From Arctopsyche grandis (taxonomy: Eukaryota; Arthropoda; Insecta; Trichoptera; Hydropsychidae), in contig NC_135365.1 in assembly GCF_051622035.1 (NCBI RefSeq), positions 12,628,001-12,692,000 on the forward strand: a stretch of 64,000 nt of DNA, given 5' to 3'. Every line of letters starts with the position of its first letter. Position 1 is the first letter of the stretch. This document shows, one piece after another, positions 63,886-64,000 of this stretch. The position numbers were made by a program, and so were the translations under genes. Below the pieces are notes generated by a model, which made no database searches, had not been told where the DNA came from, and was given only the letters and a program-made list of their open reading frames with translations.

Positions 63886-64000
63886 GTTACAGTCCAAGTG
63901 TTGATTTCGTTTTTTCATGAACATACTAGTTTGTTCATACACGAACCAATCTGTCCAGTTATAGTGTACACAAAAGAAAAATAAATTGCAAAACGAATTA
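63886..64000. mobile_element. TTACAGTCCAAGTG family, copy D, cut by the window edge
   Basis: It begins TTACAGTCCAAGTGTTGATT, with ATGAACATACTAGTTTGTTC and TACACGAACCA following. The right end is outside the window. Confidence 0.65.

Overview
The window is AT-rich animal nuclear DNA, most likely from an insect. The evidence is spliced genes with GT-AG introns, an insect-type CTP synthase, U1-C and a guk-holder/NHS-like protein, together with dense arthropod-style repeats. Those repeats include hAT, Mutator-like, piggyBac, IS630/Tc1-like, Helitron, an RTE-type LINE and tRNA-derived SINEs, plus long (TA)n runs and scattered tacata/atgtatgta motifs. I cannot fix the order or species.

Four host genes are supported. 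(1) The 3' end of a guk-holder/NHS-like gene on + (last exon 614-2436, probable previous exon 1-33). (2) An intronless U1 snRNP protein C gene on - (4366-4923), convergent with the first. (3) A complete CTP synthase gene on + (18607-29529): ten exons, 613 codons, every exon junction in phase. (4) A spliced coiled-coil, serine-rich gene on - (33917-48405, seven exons, 509 codons) with a 27-nt micro-exon. It also has a probable alternative first coding exon 14 kb upstream (62077-62180), which ends in the phase needed to join exon 2. Genes 3 and 4 converge.

The space between and inside these genes is mostly mobile DNA. From 7698 to 18063 lies a 10.4 kb fold-back element. Its inverted ends carry 16-bp motif arrays and 197-bp tandem repeats, and its core holds two pieces of a Mutator-like transposase in opposite orientations. 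Its left arm was invaded by two tandem (TA)n-flanked hAT elements, each with an inner hAT, and one of them took a third hAT with a perfect 8-bp target duplication. Intron 3 of CTP synthase holds an interlocked A-B-A'-B' palindrome cut up by TTAA sites, and a decayed 2.5 kb IS630-like transposon. Two derivatives of that transposon lie at 51.2-52.1 kb and 63.3-63.8 kb.

The last intron of the coiled-coil gene holds a 6.6 kb TTA-flanked palindromic element. Its arms are about 2.5 kb, near-identical, and end in GC-rich arrays of a GGGCGA-type motif. The gene's introns also contain three copies of a Mutator-like MITE (two with perfect 9-bp target duplications) and a fourth 9-bp-TSD element. The 48.8-64 kb region carries SINEs, a LINE 3' fragment, an LTR-like block, four copies of an unclassified inverted-repeat family and a Helitron end-to-end copy with its empty site elsewhere in the window. 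No CRISPR, operon or bacterial feature is present.
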